Positions 27,143 to 36,059 of a stretch of 64,000 nt of DNA are shown here, piece after piece. A program made the translations under genes and the position numbers. A model generated the notes under the pieces. That model made no database searches. It saw only the letters and a list, made by a program, of their open reading frames with translations, and was not told the DNA's origin. Within the stretch, counting starts at the first letter, position 1. Each line of letters starts with the position of its first letter. The stretch is from Cohnella baijiui (lineage in GTDB: Bacteria > Bacillota > Bacilli > Paenibacillales > Paenibacillaceae), in the NCBI RefSeq assembly GCF_020731285.1, contig NZ_JAJFOW010000003.1, forward strand, positions 310,001 to 374,000, read 5' to 3'.

Positions 27143-27158
27143 TTCTACAACTGTAGAA
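27143..27158. promoter_or_regulatory. BlaI-type operator, upstream copy
   Basis: A perfect palindrome TTCTACA-AC-TGTAGAA with the ACA-nn-TGT core of BlaI/MecI operators. It lies just upstream of the -35 element of the blaI-like gene. Confidence 0.65.
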
Positions 27159-27174
27159 ATTCTTCCTAAGAGGG

Positions 27175-27203
27175 TTGACGCTCTTTTAAGGCAAGTGTAG
27201 AAT
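27175..27203 (+). promoter_or_regulatory. Vegetative promoter of the blaI-like operon
   Basis: TTGACG (27175-27180), a 17-bp spacer and TAGAAT (27198-27203) form a near-consensus sigma-A promoter. It is flanked by two BlaI-type palindromes. Confidence 0.75.
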
Positions 27204-27210
27204 ATCGTTG

Positions 27211-27226
27211 TAAGACAAATGTCTTA
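27211..27226. promoter_or_regulatory. BlaI-type operator, downstream copy
   Basis: A perfect palindrome TAAGACA-AA-TGTCTTA at the expected transcription start, with the same 7-2-7 layout and ACA/TGT core as the upstream site. The repressor encoded directly downstream would block initiation here. Confidence 0.7.
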
Positions 27227-27239
27227 AAGGAGCTGTCAG

Positions 27240-27617
27240 GTGGGAACCATGAAGAAATTGCCGGATGCAGAGTTTGATATTATGAAAGTCGTATGGGCAA
27301 ATGAGCCGCCGATCACTTCCCAAGTCATTATGAAGCAATTGGGTAATGAACGAAAATGGAAGGCGCAGACCGTTCTTTCCCTGATGTTGCGGCTGGTGGA
27401 ACGAGGGTTTGTCAGGACGGAAAAGAACGGCAAGGAACGTACCTACTTTCCGCTTGTCAGCAAAGAGGACTACCTGAATTTTGAAACGAGCGACTTCATG
27501 GAGCGTTTTCATGCGAATTCCTTAACAAGCCTGGTTGCCAGGCTGTATGACGGGAACAAGATCAAAGACAGCGACCTTGATCAACTGGCGCAGTGGCTGA
27601 AAGAAAAGAAGGATTGA
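27240..27617 (+). CDS. BlaI/MecI/CopY family repressor
   Basis: 125 residues. GTG 27240 has AAAGGAG seven bases upstream and is preferred to the ATG at 27249. The winged helix (LPDAEFDIMKVVWANEPPIT, TVLSLMLRLVERGFVRTEKNG) and the C-terminal dimer helices with the cleavage region typical of BlaI are present. It should bind the two palindromes around its own promoter and be released by proteolysis when the membrane metalloprotease downstream is activated. It ends 1 bp before the protease gene. Confidence 0.92.
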   Translation: MGTMKKLPDAEFDIMKVVWANEPPITSQVIMKQLGNERKWKAQTVLSLMLRLVERGFVRTEKNGKERTYFPLVSKEDYLNFETSDFMERFHANSLTSLVARLYDGNKIKDSDLDQLAQWLKEKKD

Positions 27618-27618
27618 T

Positions 27619-28839
27619 ATGCAGTCCCTTTTTTACACCCTGCTCCAAGATTCCGTATCCATGTCCTTGGTGACGCTCGCGTATGCGGCAGTATGGCCCC
27701 TGTTATCCAAACGGTATGCGGCGCAGTGGTGTTACAGGGGTTGGATGCTGATTGCTGCGGGATGGGCAATCCCCTTTCGTCCCCGGATCGACCTCTTGAA
27801 TATTCCTGTGCAAATGCCGGATCCCCTTATGAATGCCATGCCTTCGATGACTGTAACAGATGGGACTAACGCTTCGGCGTCCATCCCTATATGGTCGGTG
27901 CTTGCAACGATTTGGGTTGCGGGCGTTGTATGCATCGCATCTTATCAAATTTTGCGGCACAGATCCTTGGTAAGGGCGGTACGCCGTTGGAGTACCCCTG
28001 TAGCGGATTCCAAGGTACTTGAGACGTTGGACAACTTAAAGTCGGAACTGAACATGAGAAAACATATCGGGCTAAGCGAGTGTCGGATGATTGCAAGTCC
28101 TATGCTCGTCGGATTTTTCCGGCCAACCATCCTCCTGCCGCCGATTTCTTTTTCGGATGAGCAATTATCTTTGATCCTCAAGCATGAACTGATTCATTTC
28201 AAACGGCATGATCTATGGTTTAAGGCAATCGTTCTTTTGGCCACCGTTTTTCATTGGTTCAATCCCATCGTCTATTGGATGTCAAAGTCGATAGCGGTAC
28301 AATGTGAATTCTCCTGTGACGCGTTGGTTTTGCAAGGCGCGGATTTTCAACAGCGAAAGCAATACGGCGAAGCCATTATCGCCGTAGCCAGAAATGGGGC
28401 AAAGCTCCGAACCGCATTCTCAACTCAATTGTATGGAGGAAAAAGAAGTATGAAAAATCGTATTTCTTTTATCATGGACACCAAGCGGAAGAAAGCGGGT
28501 GTGATCATCCTTTGGATGGCGCTGTCAGGTACGATCATGACCGGGGCTGCTGTGGCTGCGGGAACGGACGAAAATCCGCAACCATCAATTCGTCTGCCTG
28601 AAGTCGTTGTCGCGGCTCCGGACAGCGACAGCGATAAAGATCCTGAGGTATTCGGTCTGATGTTGTTGCTCCGTTCCTACAGCCATCGTACGAATGCAAA
28701 TGACCCGCAACCGTCAGCCCGTCGTCCCGAAGTCGTTGTCGCGGCTCCGAACAGCGACAGCGACAGCGATAAGGATCCTGAGGTAAGCAGCCTACTGAAG
28801 CTGTTGCGCTCTCTAGAGCAAGAGCGAAAACGGCCCTGA
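27619..28839 (+). CDS. BlaR1-type membrane metallopeptidase (M56) without a penicillin-binding domain
   Basis: 406 residues. Several membrane segments (about 12-32, 40-56, 92-110, 205-225) enclose the M56 zinc site HELIH (H189, E190, H193) and CEFSCDALVL with the third ligand. BlaR1 proteins are about 585-600 residues with an extracellular beta-lactam-binding domain. Here a last membrane segment (about 295-315) is followed by only 90 residues made of two near-identical copies of a 35-residue unit (PQPS..PEVVVAAP.SDSD..DPEV..L..LLRS). It probably cleaves the partner repressor in response to a signal other than covalent beta-lactam binding. Confidence 0.88.
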   Translation: MQSLFYTLLQDSVSMSLVTLAYAAVWPLLSKRYAAQWCYRGWMLIAAGWAIPFRPRIDLLNIPVQMPDPLMNAMPSMTVTDGTNASASIPIWSVLATIWVAGVVCIASYQILRHRSLVRAVRRWSTPVADSKVLETLDNLKSELNMRKHIGLSECRMIASPMLVGFFRPTILLPPISFSDEQLSLILKHELIHFKRHDLWFKAIVLLATVFHWFNPIVYWMSKSIAVQCEFSCDALVLQGADFQQRKQYGEAIIAVARNGAKLRTAFSTQLYGGKRSMKNRISFIMDTKRKKAGVIILWMALSGTIMTGAAVAAGTDENPQPSIRLPEVVVAAPDSDSDKDPEVFGLMLLLRSYSHRTNANDPQPSARRPEVVVAAPNSDSDSDKDPEVSSLLKLLRSLEQERKRP

Positions 28840-28853
28840 TCCGCCGGACAAAG

Positions 28854-28885
28854 AAGCCCCCAATCTCAACAGAGATCGGGGGCTT
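28854..28885. terminator. Bidirectional terminator between blaR-like and ABC exporter genes
   Basis: AAGCCCCC-AATCTC and GAGAT-C-GGGGGCTT pair over 13 positions with one mismatch and a four-base loop. It lies between convergent genes and can serve both. Confidence 0.75.
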
Positions 28886-28903
28886 GCTTGTGTTGACCGC
28901 GTC

Positions 28904-30679
28904 TTATGCTTCCATCTTCTGAGCCGAATACAGCTTGTAGTACCGTCCTCGCAGCGCCATCAGCTCGTCGTGCGAGCCGGATTCGGCGATGCCTTTGTCG
29001 GCGACGTACATGATGCGGTCGCAGTTCTTCACCGTAGAGAGGCGATGCGCGATGATGAACGAGGTGCGTCCCTTGAGCAATTCGTTCAAGCCCTTCTGGA
29101 GCAGGCGCTCGGTCCGCGCGTCGATGGACGAGGTCGCTTCGTCCAAAATGAGGATGCGCGGGTTGGCAAGGAGCGTGCGGGCGAACGAGATGAGCTGCCG
29201 CTGTCCTTGGGACAGCTTCGAGCCGCGCTCGTTGACCTCCGTCCGATAGCCCTGCTCGAACTCGCGGATGAATTCGTCGGCGCACACGGTCTTGGCGGCG
29301 GCGATGATTTCCTCCTCGGTGGCGTCGAGCTTGCCGTAGCGGATATTGTCCAGGATCGTGCCGGAGAAGATGAAGCTGTCCTGCAGCATGATGCCCATCT
29401 GGCTGCGCAAGGACTTCAGCTTCACTTCGGAGATATCTTCGCCGTCGATGAGGATCTTGCCGCTCGTGACGTTATAGAAGCGCGAGATCAGGTTGACGAC
29501 CGTCGTCTTGCCCGCGCCCGTCGGGCCGACGAGCGCAATGCTCTCGCCCGGCTTGACGTCGAAGTTCAGATGCTCCAGGATGTTGTGGCCCGGATCGTAG
29601 GCGAAGGTCATATCGTCGAAGGTCACCCGGCCCCGGATCGGCGGCAGCTCCCGCGCGCCTTTAACGTCGCTTACGGTGACCGGTTCGTCCAGCGTCTCGA
29701 AGATGCGCTCCAGATAAGCGACCGCGTTAATGAAGCTGTTGTACAGGTTCGACAAGCTGAGGATCGGCTGCCAGAAGCGCGCCGCATAGCTGCTCATGGC
29801 GAGAATGACGCCGAAGGTAATCTCCTGCGGCCCCAGCGCCAGCAAGCCCACGAAGTAGATGGACGTGGTGACGATCGTCGTCAGGTTGTCGACCGAGAAC
29901 GGAACGAGGAAGTTGAAGTACATGGTCCGCATCCACGCTTTGCGGTAGTTGACGGACAGGCGGGTGAAGATGCCCTCGTTCCGCTCTTCGCGGGTGAAGA
30001 TTTGGGTGACGCGAATGCCGCTGATGCTCTCCTGCAGGTATGCGTTCAGGTTGGAGCTCTTGTTGGACACCGCCTGCCACGCCCGGCGCTGCTTCGTCTT
30101 GATCAGCAGCATGATGGCGATGAAGATCGGCAGCCCTCCGAGAATGACGAGCGACAGCTTGGCATTGACGGCGAACATGAAGGCGCCGATGAAGAGCAGG
30201 TTCATGATCTCGAGAATGAAGTTGATGATGCCGTTGGACAGGACGTCCGACACGGAGTTGACGTAATTGACGACCCGGATGAGAATCTTGCCTTGCGGAC
30301 GGTCGTCGTAATATTGAAACGGCAGCTCCTGCAGGTGCTTGAACAGATCGGTGCGGATATCGAAAATGATATCCTGCCCGACGCGGGTCATGATGCGCGA
30401 GCGGATCGTGGCCAGGATGACGCTGACGACGATGGTAGCCAGCACGAGCGCCGACCACCCGACGAGCGGCCACTTGGCCTTGGCGGGAATCGTCACGTCG
30501 ACGACATGCTGCATGATGAGCGGCGCGGAAAGCGCGATGCCGGCGGATAGGGCGCTCAGGACAAAGGCGACGATCATCGGATTCTTCTGCTTTTTGATAT
30601 AGACGAGCGCGCGGCGGAAGTGCCGAATGTCGAAGGGCGACTCCAAATTCTCGTCGATGTCGAATTTATTCCTGGCCAT
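28904..30679 (-). CDS. ABC exporter half-transporter, catalytic partner (BmrD/YheH-like)
   Basis: 591 residues: six membrane segments (about 30-330) and an ATPase domain with Walker A GPTGAGKTTVV, signature LSQGQRQL, Walker B LILDEATSS with the catalytic Glu, and switch His in IIAHRLST. The ATPase is therefore active. The signature has Gln in place of the second Gly, as in one half of heterodimeric exporters. It overlaps the upstream partner gene by 14 bp. BmrCD-type pumps expel drugs and are induced by ribosome inhibitors; the substrate here is unknown. Confidence 0.92.
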   Translation of the reverse strand: MARNKFDIDENLESPFDIRHFRRALVYIKKQKNPMIVAFVLSALSAGIALSAPLIMQHVVDVTIPAKAKWPLVGWSALVLATIVVSVILATIRSRIMTRVGQDIIFDIRTDLFKHLQELPFQYYDDRPQGKILIRVVNYVNSVSDVLSNGIINFILEIMNLLFIGAFMFAVNAKLSLVILGGLPIFIAIMLLIKTKQRRAWQAVSNKSSNLNAYLQESISGIRVTQIFTREERNEGIFTRLSVNYRKAWMRTMYFNFLVPFSVDNLTTIVTTSIYFVGLLALGPQEITFGVILAMSSYAARFWQPILSLSNLYNSFINAVAYLERIFETLDEPVTVSDVKGARELPPIRGRVTFDDMTFAYDPGHNILEHLNFDVKPGESIALVGPTGAGKTTVVNLISRFYNVTSGKILIDGEDISEVKLKSLRSQMGIMLQDSFIFSGTILDNIRYGKLDATEEEIIAAAKTVCADEFIREFEQGYRTEVNERGSKLSQGQRQLISFARTLLANPRILILDEATSSIDARTERLLQKGLNELLKGRTSFIIAHRLSTVKNCDRIMYVADKGIAESGSHDELMALRGRYYKLYSAQKMEA

Positions 30680-32441
30680 GAGCGGTCACCTGCCTTCCAA
30701 TGCCCTCGTTCTGCAGCATGAATACTTCGTAATAATAACCGCGTCTAGCTACCAGCTCGGCGTGGGTGCCTTCCTCGATCACGCGGCCATTGTCCAGGAT
30801 GAGGATGCGGTCGGCCTGCGCCGTCGTGGATACGCGCTGGGCGATGATGATCTTCGTGCAGTCATAATCCAGCTCGCGCAGACTCTTCTGAATATGCTCC
30901 TCGGTCTCGAGATCGACGGCGGAGGTCGTGTCGTCGAGGATCAGGATCGGCGGCTGCACGGCCATCGCCCGGGCGAGCGCGATCCGCTGCTTCTGCCCGC
31001 CGGACAGGCCGACGCCGCGTTCGCCGACGATCGTATCGTAGCCTTCCGGCATCTTGCGGATGAAGCCGTCGGCGGCGGCGAGCTGTGCGAACTTCGTGAC
31101 GTCCTCTTCCGGCAGCTCGGGATTACCGTAAGCGATGTTGCCGTCGATGGTGTCGGAGAACAGCAGGACGTCCTGCGTCGCCACGCCGATATTGCCGCGC
31201 AGCTCGTCGAGCTCCAGCTTGCGCACGTCGATGCCGTCCACCAGGACGCGACCCTCCGCTACGTCGTAGAAGCGGGGGATCAGGTTGATAAGCGTCGTTT
31301 TGCCCGATCCGGTCGCTCCCATGATGGCCAAGGTTTCGCCGGGCTCGATCGAGAAGTTGATATCTTCCAGCACCGTCACGTTGTCGTATTTGAAGCTGAC
31401 CCGGTCGAATTGGATGCGGCCCCGATAGCGACGTTTGACCACGGGCTTGTGCTCGTTGACGATGCCCGGATGGGCATAATAGACTTCCATGATCTTGGTA
31501 AGGCTTGCAAAGAAACGCTGAATATCGTTGATGACGATGCCGATGTTGCGCATGGGGTTGGAGAGGCCCCAGATCAGCGCGGAGAAGGCCGAGAATTCCC
31601 CGAAGGTGATGCGGCCGTTCATGATGAACAGACCGCCCGCAATCATCAGAATTACGTTGAAACCTTGGGCAAACGTCTCCAGGTACGGAAAGTAATCGAG
31701 CCACACCATGGCCGCTGCTTTGTTCGCTTTGGCGTAGTTGACGTTTTTTTCGTTGAACTTTTGAACCTCGTATTCCTCGCGCGCGAACGCCTTGACGACG
31801 CGGTTGCCGGCGATATTTTCCTGCGTGGTGGTGTTGAGCTGCGACAGCCGTTCCCGGAGGTCGATATACATCGGGCGTACGCGCCTTGCGAAAATAAACG
31901 CCACGAAGAAGATCGGCGGCGACAGAATGAGCAGCCACCAAGTCAGCTCCGCGTCGATGTAGAAGAAGTACACGACCGCCGCGGCGAACACCGTCAGCGA
32001 TTCGACGATCGTCTTGATGATCCACGCCAGGGAGTGCCGTACCATTTCGAGATCGCCCGTCATTCGCGTCATGAGGTCCCCGGTGCGGTTGCGATCGTAA
32101 TACTGCATGTCCTGGCCTTGAATTTTGTTGTACAGGTAAATCCGGACGCGGTACAGCATGTTCTGCGAGGCGCGTTCGTACAGCATGGTCGTAAAGTAGG
32201 ACAGACCCGTGCGCAGCAAAGAAAAGCCGATCATGCCGAGGCATAGGCTGATCAGCAGCATTCTCTCGTTCGTCAGGTTCTGCATCGCATCGTCGCCCGC
32301 GATAAAGGTATCCACGATGCGCTGGCCGATGTACGGATTAATAATGGTAAGCGCGGAGCCTACGACCGAGAGGCATAAGGCGAGAATATACCGTACCCGG
32401 TCTCCTAACAAATTGTGCCAAATCCACTTGAGCTGAAACAT
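30666..32441 (-). CDS. ABC exporter half-transporter, degenerate partner (BmrC/YheI-like)
   Basis: 591 residues from ATG 32441; upstream codons to 32645 are not supported. Six membrane segments are followed by an ATPase domain with Walker A GATGSGKTTLI and canonical LSGGQKQR. Walker B reads LILDDTTSA, so Asp replaces the catalytic Glu, and the switch His is Gln (IIIAQRVST). This is the typical non-hydrolysing half of a heterodimeric exporter. Together with the next gene it forms one canonical and one degenerate ATP site. Confidence 0.92.
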   Translation of the reverse strand: MFQLKWIWHNLLGDRVRYILALCLSVVGSALTIINPYIGQRIVDTFIAGDDAMQNLTNERMLLISLCLGMIGFSLLRTGLSYFTTMLYERASQNMLYRVRIYLYNKIQGQDMQYYDRNRTGDLMTRMTGDLEMVRHSLAWIIKTIVESLTVFAAAVVYFFYIDAELTWWLLILSPPIFFVAFIFARRVRPMYIDLRERLSQLNTTTQENIAGNRVVKAFAREEYEVQKFNEKNVNYAKANKAAAMVWLDYFPYLETFAQGFNVILMIAGGLFIMNGRITFGEFSAFSALIWGLSNPMRNIGIVINDIQRFFASLTKIMEVYYAHPGIVNEHKPVVKRRYRGRIQFDRVSFKYDNVTVLEDINFSIEPGETLAIMGATGSGKTTLINLIPRFYDVAEGRVLVDGIDVRKLELDELRGNIGVATQDVLLFSDTIDGNIAYGNPELPEEDVTKFAQLAAADGFIRKMPEGYDTIVGERGVGLSGGQKQRIALARAMAVQPPILILDDTTSAVDLETEEHIQKSLRELDYDCTKIIIAQRVSTTAQADRILILDNGRVIEEGTHAELVARRGYYYEVFMLQNEGIGRQVTAHGQE

Positions 32442-32776
32442 CCTGATCACCGGCTTTTGTATGTTGATGAATTCCGTAGCGCGGAGGGGGAAATCCTCCG
32501 ATAAGCAAACTACGGAGATTATAACACGCGTGCGAAGAAAGCTAACGGGAACAATTCGGGAGATGAGGGTATAGGGGGGCAAAATCAAGGAAGGATGGAC
32601 CCTGGGCCGGGGCAATCTAAGTTTTTCGCGCTCGGGTTCGGTCACGCTTCCATTATCGCGCTAAAGCGGAAATGCAATTTCATGTCATGCCGGCAATGGT
32701 GGACCCCAAAGAACGTGAGCCGTTCAAAAAGCGAGTCTGGCCTTCAAAGACCAGCAGAGAAACCTGCCGGTTTCCC

Positions 32777-32790
32777 GTAAGCGTTTGCAA
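32777..32790. promoter_or_regulatory. Candidate cre site (CcpA) upstream of the second sugar operon
   Basis: GTAAGCGTTTGCAA fits the catabolite-response-element pattern at all but one conserved position on the reverse strand. It lies about 110 bp upstream of the binding-protein start. Carbon catabolite repression of a sugar-uptake operon would be expected. The rest of 32442-32776 shows no gene. Confidence 0.45.
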
Positions 32791-32901
32791 ATCATTTAAT
32801 TACGACGACAAAATTTGAAATTTGTTATATTGGGGAGCGAGCAAGAAAAAAATACAATTAGGATGTCTTTAAATAATAATGTAGACGGGGGAAAGCGACG
32901 C

Positions 32902-34227
32902 ATGATGAGAATGAGGTCATTAGTATTGGTTCTTTGTCTGCTGGTGTCAATGTTAGTGGCGGGATGTGGGACTTCAAATAAGTCGGAAGGGGTTCAAAGC
33001 AATGAAGTCGGTAATCAAGAACCCTCCAGCAATGAAATCGGCAGTAAAGACCCGATAAAATTGAAATTTGGCGTAAACGTGACGCCGATTTTGACCAAAG
33101 AGTTTTGGCAAGAATCCGTTGCGAAGTTCACGAAAGAACACCCGAATGTCACAGTGGAATTGGTTACAAGTCCGTCATCCAACGTGGATTGGACCACCCA
33201 TTTGAAAACATTGCTGGCAACGGGAGATATGCCTGACGTTATGGTCATGATGTCTCCGGGCGACTTTGTTCCTTCCGGCGCACTGGCTGAATTGACAGAT
33301 GCGGATGTTGATTATCTTTCGGATCTGAATTCCGGCAAAATGGGCGGCAAACGCTACGTTGCGATCTATAAGAAACAATTGGCGGGAATTTTCTATAATA
33401 AAAAAATCTTTGCTGACAATGGACTATCAGAACCTAAAACACTTCAAGAACTTATTGACATTAGTGAGAATTTAAAGTCTAAAGGGATCACTCCCATGTC
33501 TATTGGAGCAAAAGACGGATGGCCGACATTCGTGCTTGCTTCTTCGTTAGTCACTTCTATGGTATCCGCAAAAAATCCGAACTTTGGCGCGGATCGTAAC
33601 GCAGGCAAATTCACATACAGTGATCCTGAGATCGTCAAGGCCATGGAGAATTTCAAATTGTTCAGCATCCAATATGCTGGTAATGATGTCGGCAGCACAA
33701 GCTACACGCAAATTCTCGAGAAGTTCTTCAAAGGCAAAACGGCAATGATGCCTATGGGTTCATGGGCTCAAGGGGAAGTCGAGAGACTTAAACCTGATTT
33801 CGAAGTCGGGTTCTTCCCGGTCCCGAACGAAACGGACGCCAATGTCATTCCGGTATTTACGAACGAAGGCTTGGCTATTAGCTCAAGAACCAAATACCCG
33901 GATGAAAGCATGGCTTTGATTCGGTCTTTCTTTACCGACAAGGAGTGGTATGGGAAATTCCTGAAGACCGAAATGCTGTTCCCAACGACTAAAGAAGATG
34001 TTCCTTATGAAATGAGTGCGCTACGCAAAGAGATCGGCGAAAAAATTAATAATTGGAAGCAAGTGGAGATCTTTACCGATGCCACCGGCGACAATGCTCT
34101 CTTGCCTGGCATCCAAGGTGCATGGTACAAAGCGGATGCAAGCATTTCGATGGGAACGAACGTGAAGAATGAATTGGCCGCTCTTGATAAGGAATGGGAT
34201 CGGGCAAATGCGGCGTTAGAGAAATAA
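32902..34227 (+). CDS. Sugar ABC transporter binding lipoprotein
   Basis: 441 residues from ATG 32902 (GGGGGAAA upstream; an open frame from 32815 is not needed). Lipoprotein signal with lipobox VAGC, Ser/Asn/Glu-rich linker, then a family 1 extracellular binding-protein fold (LLATGDMPDVMVMMSPGDF, GIFYNKKIFADNGLSEPKTL, KGKTAMMPMGSWAQGE). First gene of an uptake operon with two permeases; a stem-loop separates it from them, which should raise the level of this message. The GH127 enzyme nearby suggests an arabinose-containing oligosaccharide as ligand. Confidence 0.92.
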   Translation: MMRMRSLVLVLCLLVSMLVAGCGTSNKSEGVQSNEVGNQEPSSNEIGSKDPIKLKFGVNVTPILTKEFWQESVAKFTKEHPNVTVELVTSPSSNVDWTTHLKTLLATGDMPDVMVMMSPGDFVPSGALAELTDADVDYLSDLNSGKMGGKRYVAIYKKQLAGIFYNKKIFADNGLSEPKTLQELIDISENLKSKGITPMSIGAKDGWPTFVLASSLVTSMVSAKNPNFGADRNAGKFTYSDPEIVKAMENFKLFSIQYAGNDVGSTSYTQILEKFFKGKTAMMPMGSWAQGEVERLKPDFEVGFFPVPNETDANVIPVFTNEGLAISSRTKYPDESMALIRSFFTDKEWYGKFLKTEMLFPTTKEDVPYEMSALRKEIGEKINNWKQVEIFTDATGDNALLPGIQGAWYKADASISMGTNVKNELAALDKEWDRANAALEK

Positions 34228-34244
34228 TATATCCTTCGTTTAGA

Positions 34245-34274
34245 GGGGGAATGTTGTCTCATTGACATTCCCCC
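34245..34274 (+). other. Intercistronic stem-loop after the binding-protein gene
   Basis: GGGGGAATGT (34245-34254) pairs perfectly with ACATTCCCCC (34265-34274). There is no T-run, so it more likely protects the binding-protein mRNA or attenuates the permease genes than stops transcription completely. Confidence 0.6.
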
Positions 34275-34311
34275 TACTATGCAACAAAGAGATTTTTGGG
34301 AGTGATAACCG

Positions 34312-35172
34312 ATGAGAATTGCGAAAAAGTCTGCATTCGTTTTCGCCTTGCCAGGCATACTTATATATTTCGTATTCATGGTTGTGCCCATTTTGCTTTG
34401 CTTTTATTATAGCTTTACGAATTGGGACGGGATCAGCGACCATTATCGATTCAATGGTATTAAAAACTTCACTGAACTTGCCTCGGATGATACATTTCTT
34501 GATGCGCTCAAATATACGGCCATTTTCACATTGATTACGGCCTTGATTTATAATGTTTTCGGCATCTTGATTGCCGTCATTTTGGATAAAAAATCAAAAG
34601 TGCACAATTTTGCGAAATCAACGGTGTTCTTACCTGTAGTCTTAAGCAGCGTAGTCGTATCTTTTATATGGTCCTATATGACCCAAATGGACGGGGGGAT
34701 CATCAATCTGGTCGTTAATGCGTTCGGATTGCCATCCATCCATTTTTACGGCTCTAAGATGGCAATTCTATATACGGTGTCTGTAGCGGTAACGTGGGCC
34801 GGTTTAGGGTACTTTACGATGGTTTATATGGCGGCGCTCAAAACGATACCTGAAGAACTTTATGAAGCGTCCACCATCGATGGAGCAGGAAAAACGAGTA
34901 AATTTTTCCGCATCACGCTTCCTCTGTTGGCACCTGGGATTACCATCAATACGGTACTTTCCATCGTATGGGGCTTTAAGCAATACGATCATATGAAAAT
35001 CATGACGCCTGGAACCGTTCAATCCATCACGATGAATTCCATCGAGCGGGCATTCAATTATAATATGTTCTCCTATGCATCTGCGATTATTTTGGTCCTG
35101 TTCGTCATTGTGATTGTCATATCGGTCATACAACTCGGAATTATGAAAAGATTTGAGGTGAGCGAAGGATGA
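34312..35172 (+). CDS. Sugar ABC transporter permease (UgpA/LacF type)
   Basis: 286 residues with six membrane segments. The coupling loop is EELYEASTIDGAGKTSKFFRITLPLL (EAA-like pattern, about residues 182-205). GGGAGTG precedes ATG 34312. It forms the membrane channel with the next gene, whose start it overlaps by 4 bp (ATGA). Confidence 0.93.
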   Translation: MRIAKKSAFVFALPGILIYFVFMVVPILLCFYYSFTNWDGISDHYRFNGIKNFTELASDDTFLDALKYTAIFTLITALIYNVFGILIAVILDKKSKVHNFAKSTVFLPVVLSSVVVSFIWSYMTQMDGGIINLVVNAFGLPSIHFYGSKMAILYTVSVAVTWAGLGYFTMVYMAALKTIPEELYEASTIDGAGKTSKFFRITLPLLAPGITINTVLSIVWGFKQYDHMKIMTPGTVQSITMNSIERAFNYNMFSYASAIILVLFVIVIVISVIQLGIMKRFEVSEG

Positions 35173-35999
35173 AGCAAAAACGCATGATGGCCGGGTTTAC
35201 GGAAAAGACAGTGCTTCTGGCTGCTTCGCTCCTTTTTATTTTTCCTTTATATATTGCCATCGTCAATTCCTTCAAGACGTATGATCAGATCGTCAAAAAT
35301 CCTCTATCGCTTCCATTGTCCATTACGTTCGATAATTTTAGGATGGCATGGGAAAGGTCGAAAATCGGAGAATTATATCTCAACAGCATCTTTATTACGG
35401 TATGTTCCCTGATTCTGATCTTAGTTACAGCTTCAATGCTGGCTTATATTATTGCCAGAAATAAAACTAGAATGGTTTCCTATATGTACGTTTTTGTATT
35501 GGCAGGATTCATGGTTCCAGCTCCCGCCGTGCTGATCCCCAGCTTGAAAACATTGAAGTTCCTTCATTTGGATGGTTCAATGACGGGACTGTTTCTCTTC
35601 TATGCCGGTACTTACATGAGTATCGCCGTATTCTTTTATGTAGAATTTATTAAAACGATCCCTCAATCCATCGAAGAATCCGGAGTCATTGATGGCGCTG
35701 GCACATTTACGATCTTTTTCAAACTGGTTCTTCCCCTATTAAAACCATGTACGGCAACCGTATTTACATTTCTTTCAATATGGATATGGAACGATTTTCT
35801 GCCGCCCATGTACATCTTGGGGTCTGATCATGGCAGAACGATCACAACCGGGATCTATAATGCAGTGGGTAGGGAAACGACCGATTGGAACATCGTGTTT
35901 TCATGCTCCGTGCTCGCATCATTGCCGATTGTTGCCGTATACTTGTTGGCCCAGAAACAGTTTATCAGCGGCCTTACTGCCGGTGCGGTTAAAGGGTAA
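35169..35999 (+). CDS. Sugar ABC transporter permease (UgpE/LacG type)
   Basis: 276 residues, six membrane segments, coupling loop IEESGVIDGAGTFTIFFKLVLPLL. Start overlaps the previous stop, with GAGGTGAG upstream. As for the first operon, no ATPase is encoded and an MsmX-like shared ATPase is expected. It is convergent with the response-regulator gene. Confidence 0.93.
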   Translation: MKQKRMMAGFTEKTVLLAASLLFIFPLYIAIVNSFKTYDQIVKNPLSLPLSITFDNFRMAWERSKIGELYLNSIFITVCSLILILVTASMLAYIIARNKTRMVSYMYVFVLAGFMVPAPAVLIPSLKTLKFLHLDGSMTGLFLFYAGTYMSIAVFFYVEFIKTIPQSIEESGVIDGAGTFTIFFKLVLPLLKPCTATVFTFLSIWIWNDFLPPMYILGSDHGRTITTGIYNAVGRETTDWNIVFSCSVLASLPIVAVYLLAQKQFISGLTAGAVKG

Positions 36000-36003
36000 T
36001 GGA

Positions 36004-36036
36004 ATGGAGAAGGGTGATGAGAAAGCCCTTCTCCAT
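36004..36036. terminator. Hairpin between convergent permease and regulator genes
   Basis: ATGGAGAAGGG (36004-36014) pairs perfectly with CCCTTCTCCAT (36026-36036). T-rich sequence is weak on both sides, but its position right after the permease stop and before the regulator end fits a shared terminator. Confidence 0.6.
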
Positions 36037-36059
36037 CATCTTGTCGGGGCTCTCTATTC

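Noticed and set aside
28970..32246. Long plus-strand open frames opposite the two ABC exporter genes
   Set aside because: The minus-strand genes have complete ABC motifs; the plus-strand products are Asp/Arg/His-rich shadows caused by GC-rich codons.
32442..32645. N-terminal extension of the BmrC-like gene
   Set aside because: The extra 68 residues are not exporter-like; the protein starts normally at MFQLKWIW.
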